A program made the translations under genes and the position numbers. Under the pieces are notes generated by a model. It had not been told where the DNA came from. It saw nothing but the letters and a program-made list of their open reading frames with translations, and made no database searches. This document shows, in pieces, positions 7,162 to 16,537 of a DNA stretch of 64,000 nucleotides. Positions within the stretch are counted from its first letter, which is position 1. Each line of letters starts with the position of its first letter. The stretch is from Thalassobacter stenotrophicus (GTDB lineage Bacteria; Pseudomonadota; Alphaproteobacteria; Rhodobacterales; Rhodobacteraceae): assembly GCF_001458315.1 (NCBI RefSeq), contig NZ_CYRX01000024.1:1-64000 (forward strand), in the 5' to 3' direction.

Positions 7162-10076
7162 GCGGTCGTCTCCGTTGTTCGTGGCTGCGTCAGCGCCCGG
7201 TCCAAAAGGCGTACGACGTGGATGGCCTCACGGTTGGTGCCATCAGCAATTTGGTGGCGGCAAGAGGTTCCGTCGGCGACAACAATTGTCTCAGATGCCG
7301 CGGCGCGCACTGCCGGGAAAAGTGTAAGTTCTCCCATTTTGCGTGACACCGCCTCTGTGTCAACTCCGTAACCAAAGGCCCCTGCCATGCCGCAGCATGA
7401 GCTTTCGATCATTTCGACCTCAGTGCCTGGCAACAGATCAAGCGTGCGGCGGATCGCAGGCACCACATCGTGGGCCTTTTGGTGGCAATGGCCATGCAAC
7501 ATCACACGCGCCCCGACTGGATGCAGATCAAGATGAAATGTCCCAGCCTCAGTCGCTTCGGCGATATATTCCTCAAGCATTTTGGCGGCAGCCGCGATCT
7601 TGGTCGTGGTATCACCCGGGATCAATGCGGGAATTTCGTCGCGCAGCGTCAAAAGACACGACGGTTCTAGCCCGATGATCGGGCGACCCGCAGCAACATG
7701 AGGCGCGAGTGCATCGACCAATCGCTGCCCAGTGGCACGGGCCTTATCGATCAGCCCCGTCGCGAAATACGTTCGGCCGCTATCCAGCGGCTTTGCGCCG
7801 CCATCCGTGGCCACCGCCACCCGCTTGCCGCCCGCACGCAAAACACGCACCGCAGCCCTCAGGTTTTCGGGCTCAAAATAGCGGTTAAAGATGTCCGCGA
7901 ACAGGATGACATCCGGATCTGCATCCTGCGCCTCTGCATCGCGAAACGGGTTCGATGACCAATGTGGCAACTGCCGTGAGGCCGCGAACCCCGTGGGTTT
8001 TTCCAGCGCCTTAGCCAAACCCGGTACCCTGTTGCGCAGGTTCAAAAGCCACGGCACCCTAGAGGCATAGGGCGCATAGTCAGGCATGTGCGCGACCAGC
8101 TTTTCATGTAGGCTGAGCCCGTGTTTTTGCGCACGCGCCGCCAGCACTTCGACCTTCATCTTGGCCATATCGACACCCGTCGGACATTCACGTTTGCATG
8201 CCTTGCATGAGACGCAGAACTTCATCGTCTCCATCATCTCATCCGAGGTCAGCGCGTCCTCACCCAACTGCCCCGAAATCGCGAGCCTTAGGGAATTGGC
8301 CCGACCCCGCGTGACATCCCGCTCATTACGGGTCGCCCGGTAAGAGGGACACATCGCGCCCCCCTCCAGCTTACGGCAGGCACCGTTGTTGTTACACATC
8401 TCAATCGCGCCCTGAAAACCGCCGCCCGCCCCCGGCCAAGCGGACCAGTCAAACGCGGTCTTGAGCGGCTTGACCGCGTAATCCGGCCCAAAGCGGAAAA
8501 GCGTACGATCGTCCATCTTGGGCGCTTCGACGATCTTGCCGGGGTTGAAGCGTCGTTTGGGGTCAAAGCGGTCTTTGACCTTTAGAAAGGCATCCGTAAT
8601 CTCGGACCCGAACATCTTTTCATGAAACTCGGACCGGACGATCCCATCGCCATGCTCGCCCGAGTGAGAGCCTTTGTATTCTGCCACCAGATCAAAGGCT
8701 TCCTCCGCGATTGAACGCATTTTAGCCACGTCCTCACCGGCCTTCATGTTCAGGATCGGCCGCACATGCAGACAGCCCACCGAGGCGTGCGCATACCATG
8801 TCCCCGATGTATCATGACGCTCGAAAATACCGGTCAGACGCTTAGTATAAGCGGCAAGGTCTTTTAGCTCGACGGCGCAATCTTCCACAAAACTGACGGG
8901 CTTCCCCTCCTGCTTCATGGACATCATGATATTCAAACCGGATTTGCGCACCTCGGCCACTTGGCCCTGAAGCCGTTGGTCCTCTACGTCGATCACCCCG
9001 CCCCATTTGCTGCCGCTCTGCGCCCAGTCAAAGTCCAGATCAGCCATCGCCTGATGCAGATCACGCAGCTTGGCGGCGTTCGCCTCGGGGCTGCCTTCGT
9101 CGAACTCCACCAACAAAACGGCTGCCGGGTCCCCCTTAACCACCTTATCGATCGTCGGCCGGAACATTGGGATCTGACGTGACAGGCCGATCATGGTCGC
9201 GTCGACCAGTTCAACCGACAGCGGGTTCGTTTTGACCAAGTGCTGGGTCGCATCCATTGCCTGATAAAACGTCGGAAAATGGCAAACACCCATGACCTTT
9301 TTGCCGACCACGGGCCAGAGCTTCAGCTCAATTTTGGTGAAATATGCCAGCGTTCCTTCGGAGCCGACCAACAGATGTGCCATGTTCGGCGCATGACCGT
9401 TGCGCACCAACGCATCAAGGTTATAACCGCCGACCCGCCGCTTCAGCTTTGGGAACCGCGCCTCAATTAGCGCGGCGTTCTCGGCACCCAAGGCCAACAT
9501 ATCAGCCGCTATCAGGTCATAGGGCGTATTGCCCTGTGCCAGGGCCAGGTCGACTTCCCCGAAGATCGCGACTGTGCCGTCGTGCATCACCGCCTCGATA
9601 GAAATGACATTATCGCGCATTGTCCCATAACGCAGGGATCGCCCGCCGCAGGAGTTGTTCGCAGCCATCCCCCCAATCGTCGCCCGAGAGGCCGTGGACA
9701 CATCCACCGGATACCACAGCCCATGGGGTTTGAGCGCGCGGTTCAGCTCATCCAACACGACGCCGGGCTCAACCACCGCCCGGCGGTTTTCCACGTCGAC
9801 TTCAAGGATACCGTTAAAGTGGCGGGCGTTGTCGACGATCAGCCCAGAGTTGACTGTTTGCCCGCATTGGGATGTCCCGCCCCCGCGTCCTGTCACAGGC
9901 ACACCAGCCGTGCGCGCGGCATACAAGGCCGCCTCGACGTCTTCGCGCGTGCGCGGCGCAACCACCCCAACAGGCATCATTTGATAGATAGATGCATCGG
10001 TCGAATACCGCCCCCGAGAGAACCGATCAAAGAGGATATCCCCCTGAAAATTCTGACGCAGCGACTGCTCTAACAT
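7158..10076 (-). CDS. FAD- and Fe-S-dependent 2-hydroxyacid dehydrogenase (GlcD/Dld/YdiJ type)
   Basis: A large (972-residue) fused flavo-iron-sulfur oxidoreductase that would oxidise a D-2-hydroxy acid (lactate, glycolate or 2-hydroxyglutarate class) and pass electrons to the respiratory chain. The PCMH FAD domain comes first (VTGRGGGTSQCGQTVNSG; GGMAANNSCGGRSLRYG), then the FAD-oxidase C-terminal domain (GEHGDG motif). Two 4Fe-4S sites follow (MCNNNGACRKLEGGAMCP and CVSCKACKRECPTGVDM). CCG-type cysteine-rich regions end the protein (GHCHQKAHD; ESSCCGMAGAFGYG). The ATG at 10076 has GGAGGA eight bases upstream, so the 41-residue upstream extension to 10199 is rejected. It overlaps the GntR gene and faces an aminotransferase. 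The exact substrate is not visible. Confidence 0.88.
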   Translation of the reverse strand: MLEQSLRQNFQGDILFDRFSRGRYSTDASIYQMMPVGVVAPRTREDVEAALYAARTAGVPVTGRGGGTSQCGQTVNSGLIVDNARHFNGILEVDVENRRAVVEPGVVLDELNRALKPHGLWYPVDVSTASRATIGGMAANNSCGGRSLRYGTMRDNVISIEAVMHDGTVAIFGEVDLALAQGNTPYDLIAADMLALGAENAALIEARFPKLKRRVGGYNLDALVRNGHAPNMAHLLVGSEGTLAYFTKIELKLWPVVGKKVMGVCHFPTFYQAMDATQHLVKTNPLSVELVDATMIGLSRQIPMFRPTIDKVVKGDPAAVLLVEFDEGSPEANAAKLRDLHQAMADLDFDWAQSGSKWGGVIDVEDQRLQGQVAEVRKSGLNIMMSMKQEGKPVSFVEDCAVELKDLAAYTKRLTGIFERHDTSGTWYAHASVGCLHVRPILNMKAGEDVAKMRSIAEEAFDLVAEYKGSHSGEHGDGIVRSEFHEKMFGSEITDAFLKVKDRFDPKRRFNPGKIVEAPKMDDRTLFRFGPDYAVKPLKTAFDWSAWPGAGGGFQGAIEMCNNNGACRKLEGGAMCPSYRATRNERDVTRGRANSLRLAISGQLGEDALTSDEMMETMKFCVSCKACKRECPTGVDMAKMKVEVLAARAQKHGLSLHEKLVAHMPDYAPYASRVPWLLNLRNRVPGLAKALEKPTGFAASRQLPHWSSNPFRDAEAQDADPDVILFADIFNRYFEPENLRAAVRVLRAGGKRVAVATDGGAKPLDSGRTYFATGLIDKARATGQRLVDALAPHVAAGRPIIGLEPSCLLTLRDEIPALIPGDTTTKIAAAAKMLEEYIAEATEAGTFHLDLHPVGARVMLHGHCHQKAHDVVPAIRRTLDLLPGTEVEMIESSCCGMAGAFGYGVDTEAVSRKMGELTLFPAVRAAASETIVVADGTSCRHQIADGTNREAIHVVRLLDRALTQPRTTETTA

Positions 10077-10255
10077 CTTATGTCCTCCAGCGCCCACATG
10101 ACGACGCGTTGTTATCAGAATGGGCGGCTTTACGAAATATATTGACTCGTTCATAATCGCCCGTAATACATAATGCAAAATTAAATATGCATAGGGCACG
10201 TGACGTCAACCATTCAGGGAAACGGATCGCCCCCAAAACGACGGAGGAGACGCTT
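10077..10255. promoter_or_regulatory. divergent promoter region, candidate GntR operator
   Basis: This 179-base gap separates the dehydrogenase and aminotransferase genes and must hold both promoters. It has an AT-rich core with ATGCA (10172-10176) and TGCAT (about 10188-10192) as inverted half-sites. A perfect palindrome TGACGTCA lies at 10201-10208. Either could bind the GntR protein; I cannot choose between them. Confidence 0.45.
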
Positions 10256-11452
10256 ATGGCCCGAAAGGCTGGACGTCATTTTTTGCAAATCCCAGGCCCT
10301 TCGGCCGTGCCAGATCGCATTCTGCACGCCATCGCGCGGCAGACGATTGATCACCGCGGACCAGACTTCGCAGCCGTCGGCCAAACCGCGCTTGAGGGGA
10401 TGAAAACCATCTTCAAGACCGAAGCAGGCCACGTCTTTATCTATCCCGCGTCCGGTACCGGTGCGTGGGAAGCGGCCTTGGTCAACACGGTCAAAGAAGG
10501 CGACCGCGTCTTGATGTATGAGACAGGCCACTTTGCTACTCTGTGGAACAAGATGGCCAGCAAGCTGGGTGTTGAGGCCGAGTTCATTGAAGGCGATTGG
10601 CGCGGTGGTGCAGACCCCGACGCTATTGAAGCGCGCCTGCGGGCCGATACAAACCACGAAATCAAAGCCGTCTGCGTTGTTCACAACGAGACCTCAACCG
10701 GCTCCGTTTCGCCCATCGCGCAGGTGCGTGCGGCCATCGACGCGGCCAAGCACCCCGCCCTATTGATGGTAGACAGCATCTCGGGACTGGCCTCGGTTGA
10801 TTTCCGCTTTGACGAATGGGGCGTCGATGTCTGCGTGTCCGGCTCGCAAAAGGGTCTGATGCTGCCCCCCGGGATCAGCTTTAACGCCGTCAGTGACAAA
10901 GCCATGGCCGTGGCCCGCACCGGTGGGATGCGCCGCTCCTACTGGGATTGGAACGATATGGTCGGGCCAAACGCGACCGGTTACTTCCCCTACACCCCCG
11001 GCACCAACATGCTTTACGGCCTCAACGAGGCAATCGCGATGCTGCACGAAGAAGGTTTGGACGCAGTCTTTGCCCGCCATGCCCGCCATGGTGCCGCGAC
11101 CCGCGCCGCCGTGCGGGGTTGGGGCCTAGAGGTGCTGTGTGCCCAACAGGGCCAAGAAAGTGGGGTGCTAACGGCCGTCTTGATGCCCGAAGGGCACAGC
11201 GCGGACGGCTTCCGTAAAACCGTGTTGGAGCAATCGGATATCTCGCTCGGCAATGGCCTGTCCAAGGTCGCTGACAAAGTGTTCCGCATCGGTCACCTTG
11301 GCGATTTCAACGATGCCATGCTGTTGGCCACACTTACGGGCGTTGAGCGTGGGCTAACCCGCGCCGGCGTTCCACACCAAAAGGGCGGTTTGGATGCTGC
11401 CATCGAAGTGCTCGACACTGTCGACGCCTCGGCACTCAAAGCGGCAGAATAA
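10256..11452 (+). CDS. class V aminotransferase, serine/alanine-glyoxylate type
   Basis: A PLP enzyme of 398 residues related to serine-glyoxylate and alanine-glyoxylate aminotransferases. The N-terminal IPGPSAVPDRILHAI, YPASGTGAWEAAL (phosphate binding), HNETSTGS, DSISGLAS and SGSQKG with the PLP lysine Lys199 are all present. The ATG at 10256 follows GGAGGA (10243-10248) at good spacing; the 23 upstream residues are not supported. It is divergent from a 2-hydroxyacid dehydrogenase and upstream of a TctCBA transporter. The cluster could therefore import a hydroxy acid, oxidise it to a 2-oxo acid such as glyoxylate and transaminate it. Amino donor and acceptor are inferred. Confidence 0.85.
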   Translation: MARKAGRHFLQIPGPSAVPDRILHAIARQTIDHRGPDFAAVGQTALEGMKTIFKTEAGHVFIYPASGTGAWEAALVNTVKEGDRVLMYETGHFATLWNKMASKLGVEAEFIEGDWRGGADPDAIEARLRADTNHEIKAVCVVHNETSTGSVSPIAQVRAAIDAAKHPALLMVDSISGLASVDFRFDEWGVDVCVSGSQKGLMLPPGISFNAVSDKAMAVARTGGMRRSYWDWNDMVGPNATGYFPYTPGTNMLYGLNEAIAMLHEEGLDAVFARHARHGAATRAAVRGWGLEVLCAQQGQESGVLTAVLMPEGHSADGFRKTVLEQSDISLGNGLSKVADKVFRIGHLGDFNDAMLLATLTGVERGLTRAGVPHQKGGLDAAIEVLDTVDASALKAAE

Positions 11453-11472
11453 GACCGTATCATCCAGAAAAC

Positions 11473-11503
11473 GGAGCAGCGCGCCACGTGCGCGCCCTGC
11501 TCC
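11473..11503 (+). other. intercistronic hairpin between aminotransferase and tctC
   Basis: GGAGCAG pairs with CTGCTCC and an inner CGCGC pairs with GCGCG, with a two-base bulge. It is followed by an A tract rather than a T tract, so it is more likely an RNA processing or stability element than a terminator. Confidence 0.5.
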
Positions 11504-11536
11504 ACCAAAAAAAGATGAAAAACTGGGAGGACTACC

Positions 11537-12493
11537 ATGACCAAAACCACACTCACCCTTGCGGCGCTTGCTGCGGGCCTCGCGTTCGCCGCACCTGCAG
11601 TCGCAAGCGACGATTACCCCTCACGGACCGTTGAAGTCATTCACCACTACGGCCCCGGCGGCGGCACCGACCGCTTTGTGCGCGCAGTGGCAGAACCCTT
11701 CGCCGAGATCACAGGCCAGCAGATGGTGCCGGTTTCTATCAAAGGCGGCGGCGGCATTCCCGCAATCGCACAATGGCAACGTCGCCCCGACGATGGTTAC
11801 ACGCTCATGGCGATCAGCCCCGCGCAGGTCATCAGCCACGTGCAAGGCCGCATCGACATGGCCGACTTCCTGCCGCTGGCCCGCGTACAATTCGACCAAG
11901 CCCTGATCTGGGTGCCGGCCGATAGCCCCTTCCAGACAGTCCAAGACATGCTAGACGCAGCCAAGGCCAACCCCGGCTCTGTATCCGTGGCCCTCTCCGG
12001 TGCCGGCGGTTTTGATGAGGTCGCGGTCAGCCTGTTCGGCCTTGAGGCTGATGTGAACTTTACCACTGTACCGTTCTCGTCGTCCGAGATGGTGTCAAAC
12101 ACCGTTGGCGGCCAAGTCGACGCGATGTTCGAAGAGTTCGGCCCTGCGCGCGGTCTGTGGGAATCCGGTGATCTGCGTCCGCTAGTCCTTTTCTCCGAAA
12201 CTCGCCTGCCCGAACTGCCCGACGTGCCCACAGCGGTTGAGATGGGCTATGACGTTACGCTTGGCCGCTGGCGCGCGTTTGCCATGCAAGGCGGCGACGA
12301 CATGGACCAAGCAAAACACCTGTACGGTGTGATCGAACAAGCGGTTGAGGCCGACAGCTACAAAGCGTTTGAAGCGCAGTCCGCCCTTCAATACCGCTCT
12401 GAGTTGATCGGTCTGGACGATTTCAAAGCGTTCATCGACACCGAGATCGAGACCTACACAAGTGTGATGAAGCAACTCGGCTACATCGACTAA
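11537..12493 (+). CDS. tctC: TctC-type substrate-binding protein of a TTT transporter
   Basis: Periplasmic receptor of the Bug/TctC family (318 residues, standard size). A signal peptide ends at APAVAS (about residue 23). The mature start DDYPSRTVEVIHHYGPGGGTDRF is the family's conserved first lobe, and the DVPTAVEMGYDV region is typical of the second. GGGAGG lies seven bases upstream of the ATG at 11537. It is first of the tctCBA genes and is separated from tctB by a strong hairpin. The ligand is probably a small mono- or dicarboxylate, judging by the neighbouring dehydrogenase and aminotransferase. Confidence 0.92.
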   Translation: MTKTTLTLAALAAGLAFAAPAVASDDYPSRTVEVIHHYGPGGGTDRFVRAVAEPFAEITGQQMVPVSIKGGGGIPAIAQWQRRPDDGYTLMAISPAQVISHVQGRIDMADFLPLARVQFDQALIWVPADSPFQTVQDMLDAAKANPGSVSVALSGAGGFDEVAVSLFGLEADVNFTTVPFSSSEMVSNTVGGQVDAMFEEFGPARGLWESGDLRPLVLFSETRLPELPDVPTAVEMGYDVTLGRWRAFAMQGGDDMDQAKHLYGVIEQAVEADSYKAFEAQSALQYRSELIGLDDFKAFIDTEIETYTSVMKQLGYID

Positions 12494-12505
12494 GCGACCT
12501 TTTCG

Positions 12506-12533
12506 GCGCCGCCCCCACCCGGGCGGCGCTTTT
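12506..12533 (+). terminator. attenuator hairpin between tctC and tctB
   Basis: A perfect nine-base stem GCGCCGCCC / GGGCGGCGC with a six-base loop, followed by TTTTCTC. It begins 13 bases after the tctC stop. It should cut most transcription, leaving excess binding-protein mRNA over membrane-subunit mRNA. Confidence 0.8.
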
Positions 12534-12562
12534 CTCATTTCTGCTCAGTGACGGAGGACACC

Positions 12563-13069
12563 ATGTCCAAGCACGCGCTTGATTTCGCGTTTGCCATGCT
12601 CTTGTGCGTGGCCTGCATTTTCCTTTGGTTCGTGGCGGACGGGTTCCGCGGCTCTCCGCGCTATGCCCAGATTGACACCGACTTCTGGCCCAAGATCGTG
12701 ACCGGCGTTGCTGCTGTCCTGACCGGCATTATTGCTGCGCAAAACGCATACGCATGGTGGCAAGAACGCCGACTGTCACAAGTTGGGGAAACTATCACCA
12801 TAGACTGGGCTCGCATCGGCCGGATGGCCGCGATGGGTGGCTTGGTCTTGCTCTACTTCTTTACCTTCGACCGCGTGGGCTTTTTGCTGGCGACGGTGGC
12901 GTTCCTCTGGGTCGCGGCATTTTCGCTGCACGGAGGGCGCATCATGACCAAGATCATCTTTGCGCCCGTTTTCACGATCGCGCTCACGGCATTGTTCACA
13001 AAGGTTCTGGGCCTGCCCGTGCCACGCGGTGACGGTGTGTTTTATCAATTCAGCCTGATGTTCTACTAG
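12563..13069 (+). CDS. tctB: TctB-type small membrane subunit of a TTT transporter
   Basis: The small membrane protein of the transporter (168 residues), with four hydrophobic segments at about residues 7-27, 42-60, 85-120 and 128-150. The ATG at 12563 is preceded by GGAGGA at 12553-12558; an ATG five codons earlier lacks this spacing. It follows the tctC hairpin and precedes tctA by 12 bases. Sequence is weakly conserved in this family, so the assignment rests on size, topology and position. Confidence 0.85.
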   Translation: MSKHALDFAFAMLLCVACIFLWFVADGFRGSPRYAQIDTDFWPKIVTGVAAVLTGIIAAQNAYAWWQERRLSQVGETITIDWARIGRMAAMGGLVLLYFFTFDRVGFLLATVAFLWVAAFSLHGGRIMTKIIFAPVFTIALTALFTKVLGLPVPRGDGVFYQFSLMFY

Positions 13070-13081
13070 GGAGCCGCCGCA

Positions 13082-14593
13082 ATGGAAGCCTATCTCGAGG
13101 CCTTTGCCTTTATCTTCGGCAGCCCAGTCAACATCGCCTTCATCGTATTCAGCGTACTGTGGGGCATCGCCTTTGGCTCAGTGCCGGGCCTGACGGGCAT
13201 TGTCGGGGTCGCACTTTTGATCCCATTCACCTACGCCTTTTCGCCTGAACAAAGTCTGCTTCTTTTGGGCGGCGTCTATGTGGGTGCTACGTTTGGTGGC
13301 TCGATCTCAGCCATTTTGTTCAACACGCCCGGCTCGCCCGAAGCCGCCTGCACGGCGCTGGACGGCTATCCGATGGCGCGCAACGGTCAGGGTGGCAAAG
13401 CCCTGGGCATTGCATTGGCGTCCTCCGCGATTGGCGGAATCTTTGGCACATTGGTGTTGATGCTGCTCGCCCCACCCATGGCACAACTGGCTTTGGCATT
13501 CGGCCCAGCGGAATACTTTGCGTTGGCTATTCTGGGCATCTCAGCGATTGCATCTATCGGCTCCGGCTCGGTCCTGAAGGGGCTGGTCGCGGGCCTGATC
13601 GGACTTGGCGTTGCAACCGTGGGCCTCGACCCGATCACAGGGTTTGAGCGGTATACCTTTGACAACCTAATGCTGCTGACAGGGATCAGCTTCGTGCCCG
13701 TCATCATCGGCACATTCGCACTCGCAGAAGTGTTGAGCCGCGTGAGCGAGGGCAGCACACCGACCAACGTCATCACCAACGTCTCGACCAAGTTGCCCAC
13801 CCGTGAGGAAATGGGCGAGGTGAAGGGCACCCTGGCGCGTTCCTCCGTTATCGGTTCCATCATCGGGGCCCTGCCCGGCGTGGGCGCAACCACGGCGGCC
13901 TTCATCAGCTACTCTGAGGCCGTGCGATGGTCCAAGCGCCCCGAGAAGTTCGGCACAGGCGTACCCGAGGGGATCGCAGCCCCAGAAGCGGCTAACAATT
14001 CAGCCGTAGGGGGCTCCATGATCCCGCTGCTGGCTTTGGGCATTCCCGGCAGTGCGACCACGGCTGTGATGCTCGGCGGCCTGACGATCCACGGGATCGT
14101 ACCCGGCCCGCTGTTGATGGAAAACAACACGCTTTTGGTCTATACGGTGTTCATCTCAATGATGCTGGCCAATATTCTAATGTTGATCTTTGGCATCCGT
14201 GCAGCGCGGTATTTCGCCCTCATCCTCACGATCCCCTACGCCTATGTGGGCCCCGCGATCGTGGTGATGTGTATCACTGGTGTATACGGGCTGAACGCCA
14301 ACATGTTCGACATCGCTGTGATGCTCAGCTTTGGCCTAATCGGGGTCTTACTGCGGGTCATGAGTTACCCCGTGGCGTCCTTCATCATTGGCCTTGTGCT
14401 TGGTCCCATCGCCGAGACCAGCTTGCGCCAAGGCCTGATGATCACGCAGTTCGACTACAGCGAGTTCCTGATGCGCCCGATCGCCGCGACACTGCTGACG
14501 CTATCGGCAGCCTCGCTGGTGTACGGATTGTATGGGCAGTGGAAACGTAGCCGCGGATCATCTGGCGGATCATCACCCGAGGCCGCTGAGTAA
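13082..14593 (+). CDS. tctA: TctA-type large membrane subunit of a TTT transporter
   Basis: The main permease (503 residues, standard length) with about 11-12 membrane segments. Family signatures are VPGLTGIVGVALLIPFTY near the N-terminus, GSISAILFNTPGSPEAACTA, and IGALPGVGATTAAFISY with PEGIAAPEAANNSAVGGSMI in the middle. It works with TctB and takes substrate from TctC using the ion gradient. It is the last gene of the operon and is followed by a strong terminator. Confidence 0.93.
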   Translation: MEAYLEAFAFIFGSPVNIAFIVFSVLWGIAFGSVPGLTGIVGVALLIPFTYAFSPEQSLLLLGGVYVGATFGGSISAILFNTPGSPEAACTALDGYPMARNGQGGKALGIALASSAIGGIFGTLVLMLLAPPMAQLALAFGPAEYFALAILGISAIASIGSGSVLKGLVAGLIGLGVATVGLDPITGFERYTFDNLMLLTGISFVPVIIGTFALAEVLSRVSEGSTPTNVITNVSTKLPTREEMGEVKGTLARSSVIGSIIGALPGVGATTAAFISYSEAVRWSKRPEKFGTGVPEGIAAPEAANNSAVGGSMIPLLALGIPGSATTAVMLGGLTIHGIVPGPLLMENNTLLVYTVFISMMLANILMLIFGIRAARYFALILTIPYAYVGPAIVVMCITGVYGLNANMFDIAVMLSFGLIGVLLRVMSYPVASFIIGLVLGPIAETSLRQGLMITQFDYSEFLMRPIAATLLTLSAASLVYGLYGQWKRSRGSSGGSSPEAAE

Positions 14594-14624
14594 GCAGTGT
14601 CTTACCATTGTCTAGCATTCAAAG

Positions 14625-14653
14625 CGGCGCCCTCTAACCGGGGCGCCGTTTTT
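14625..14653 (+). terminator. terminator after tctA
   Basis: Perfect eight-base stem CGGCGCCC / GGGCGCCG, eight-base loop and TTTTT. It lies between the convergent tctA and SulP genes and stops the tctCBA transcript. Confidence 0.85.
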
Positions 14654-14661
14654 CTTAGCAC

Positions 14662-16401
14662 CTATTCTGCCACACGGCTGAGCGGCCTATGCGGATCGGT
14701 CAAAGCTTGCCAAGCATCATATTGCGCCAAGAACACCTGACCATTCAAAGCACCCAACAAGTGGGATCGTTTGAGCCGGTCCATCACCGGGCCTTTTACC
14801 TCCGACAGGTGCAGCCCAACCCCCATATCCGCAAGGCGTTGGTTAATTTCCTCAAGGCTCTCAAGGGCAGAGAAATCGACATCATTTACCGCAGAACACA
14901 TCAGCACGACGTTCTTGATCGATGGCGCCTCCGTCACGCGCTTTTGGATCAAATCCTCAAGAAACCGAGCGTTCACGAAATAAAGACTCTCATCCACGCG
15001 CAGGGTCACAAGGCTGGGGTCGGTAATAACGCTATGGCGGTGAATATTGCGAAAATGCTGGGTCCCGGGGACCAACCCGACTTCGGCCACATGGGGTCGC
15101 GAGGTTTGATAGATATGCAAAAGAGCTGAGATGATGACCCCGGCGGCCACCCCAATCTCTACCCCCAAGCCCAGCGTTAGCAGAATTGTGGAAGCCACAG
15201 CCGTGAAATCCGCACTCGAATATCCCCACGTCTTTTTCAAGATCGACAGATCGACCAAGCCGAGAACCGCCACAATAATCGTGGCCGCGAGCGTCGCGTT
15301 GGGCAAGAAATACACCAACGGCGTTAGGGCGACGGCGGCGATGGTCAGGCCAATCGCGGTGAATGCCCCCGCAGCCGGGGTCTCAGCACCTGCGTCAAAG
15401 TTCACGACCGAGCGCGCAAAGCCCCCCGTCACGGGATAGCCCCCGGTAAAGGCCGCGCCGATGTTGGCCGCGCCCAAGCCAATCAACTCTTGGTCCGGAT
15501 CGATCCGTTGCCGTTTCTTGGCCGCAAGCGTCTGTGCGACCGACACGCTTTCCACAAAACCAATGACCGAGATCAGGATAGCCGGCATGATCAACGCCCC
15601 CACAAGGTCAGGGGCAAAGCTGGGCAGGGTGAGCGGCGGCAGGCTTTGCGGCACCGCGCCAACGATCCGCACACCCTGATCCGACAGCCCGAAGCCCCAG
15701 ACCGCGCACGTCGTCGCGACCACCGCCCCGACCGGCCCGGCCTTGGTCAGAATATCCGCCAAGAGCCCCGGCATGCCTATGCGCTTGAGCGTGGATTTCA
15801 GATGTTTACGGACCCAGAATAAAAACGCGATCGCACTGACGCCGATCAAAACCGTGGGCAGATGAACATCAGGCAGGTGGGACACCAACGCGCCCAGAAT
15901 TTCCGGCAGAGTGTGGCCGTGGGCCTCAATCCCCAAAATGTGCTTCAACTGACTCGCAGCGATCAAGATACCGGACGCTGTGATGAACCCTGATATCACT
16001 GGATGGCTGAGAAAGTTCGCGAGAAACCCCAATCGCAGCAAACCCATCGCCAACAACATCGCCCCCGACAGGCCCGCCAACGTCAGAGCGGCAACCGCGT
16101 ATCCCGCCGTGCCCTGTTCTGCCACTTGGCCAATCGCTGAGGCTGTCAACAACGACACCACCGCCACAGGCCCGACCGCAAGCGAACGGCTGGTGCCAAA
16201 CACGGCATAAAGCATAATCGGCACGATTGAGGCATAGATCCCGGCCTCAGGCGGCAAGCCCGCCAGCATCGCATAAGCCAACGACTGCGGGATCAACATG
16301 ATCGTCACGATGACGGCCGCGATAAGGTCATTGGACAGGGAATGGCGGTTGTAGCTCCGCCCCCAGTCAAGGATCGGAAGGTACTGGCGCAGGTGGGGCA
16401 T
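14662..16401 (-). CDS. SulP-family anion transporter with STAS domain
   Basis: An inner-membrane transporter of the SulP/SLC26 family, probably for sulfate. Ten or more membrane segments begin at DLIAAVIVTIMLIPQSLAYA. The family motifs LAGLPPEAGIYAS and GTSRSLAVGPVAVVSLLTA follow, and a cytoplasmic STAS domain occupies about the last 120 residues (LRVDESLYFVNARFLEDL; VLMCSAVNDVDFSALESL). I start at the ATG at 16401 because homologues begin just before LRQYLPILDW; an ATG at 16413 is equally close and neither has a clear ribosome site. As last gene of the sulfide operon it could export sulfate made by sulfide oxidation, or sulfite; direction is not shown by sequence. Confidence 0.88.
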   Translation of the reverse strand: MPHLRQYLPILDWGRSYNRHSLSNDLIAAVIVTIMLIPQSLAYAMLAGLPPEAGIYASIVPIMLYAVFGTSRSLAVGPVAVVSLLTASAIGQVAEQGTAGYAVAALTLAGLSGAMLLAMGLLRLGFLANFLSHPVISGFITASGILIAASQLKHILGIEAHGHTLPEILGALVSHLPDVHLPTVLIGVSAIAFLFWVRKHLKSTLKRIGMPGLLADILTKAGPVGAVVATTCAVWGFGLSDQGVRIVGAVPQSLPPLTLPSFAPDLVGALIMPAILISVIGFVESVSVAQTLAAKKRQRIDPDQELIGLGAANIGAAFTGGYPVTGGFARSVVNFDAGAETPAAGAFTAIGLTIAAVALTPLVYFLPNATLAATIIVAVLGLVDLSILKKTWGYSSADFTAVASTILLTLGLGVEIGVAAGVIISALLHIYQTSRPHVAEVGLVPGTQHFRNIHRHSVITDPSLVTLRVDESLYFVNARFLEDLIQKRVTEAPSIKNVVLMCSAVNDVDFSALESLEEINQRLADMGVGLHLSEVKGPVMDRLKRSHLLGALNGQVFLAQYDAWQALTDPHRPLSRVAE

Positions 16402-16537
16402 CGTTTGTCTCATTATAATCAAGGCGGTGGCAACGAGGGGACATCGCTGCCACCGCGGAAAACCCGACGGGGAGGCGCCGGGCAAAGCCCAAGGGATGCA
16501 TGTTCGCGCAATGCCCCCCATGGGCGCCGCAGCGGGC

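Noticed and set aside
10077-10199. A 41-residue N-terminal extension of the FAD/Fe-S dehydrogenase
   Set aside because: GGAGGA is correctly placed for the ATG at 10076, and the extension covers the divergent promoter.
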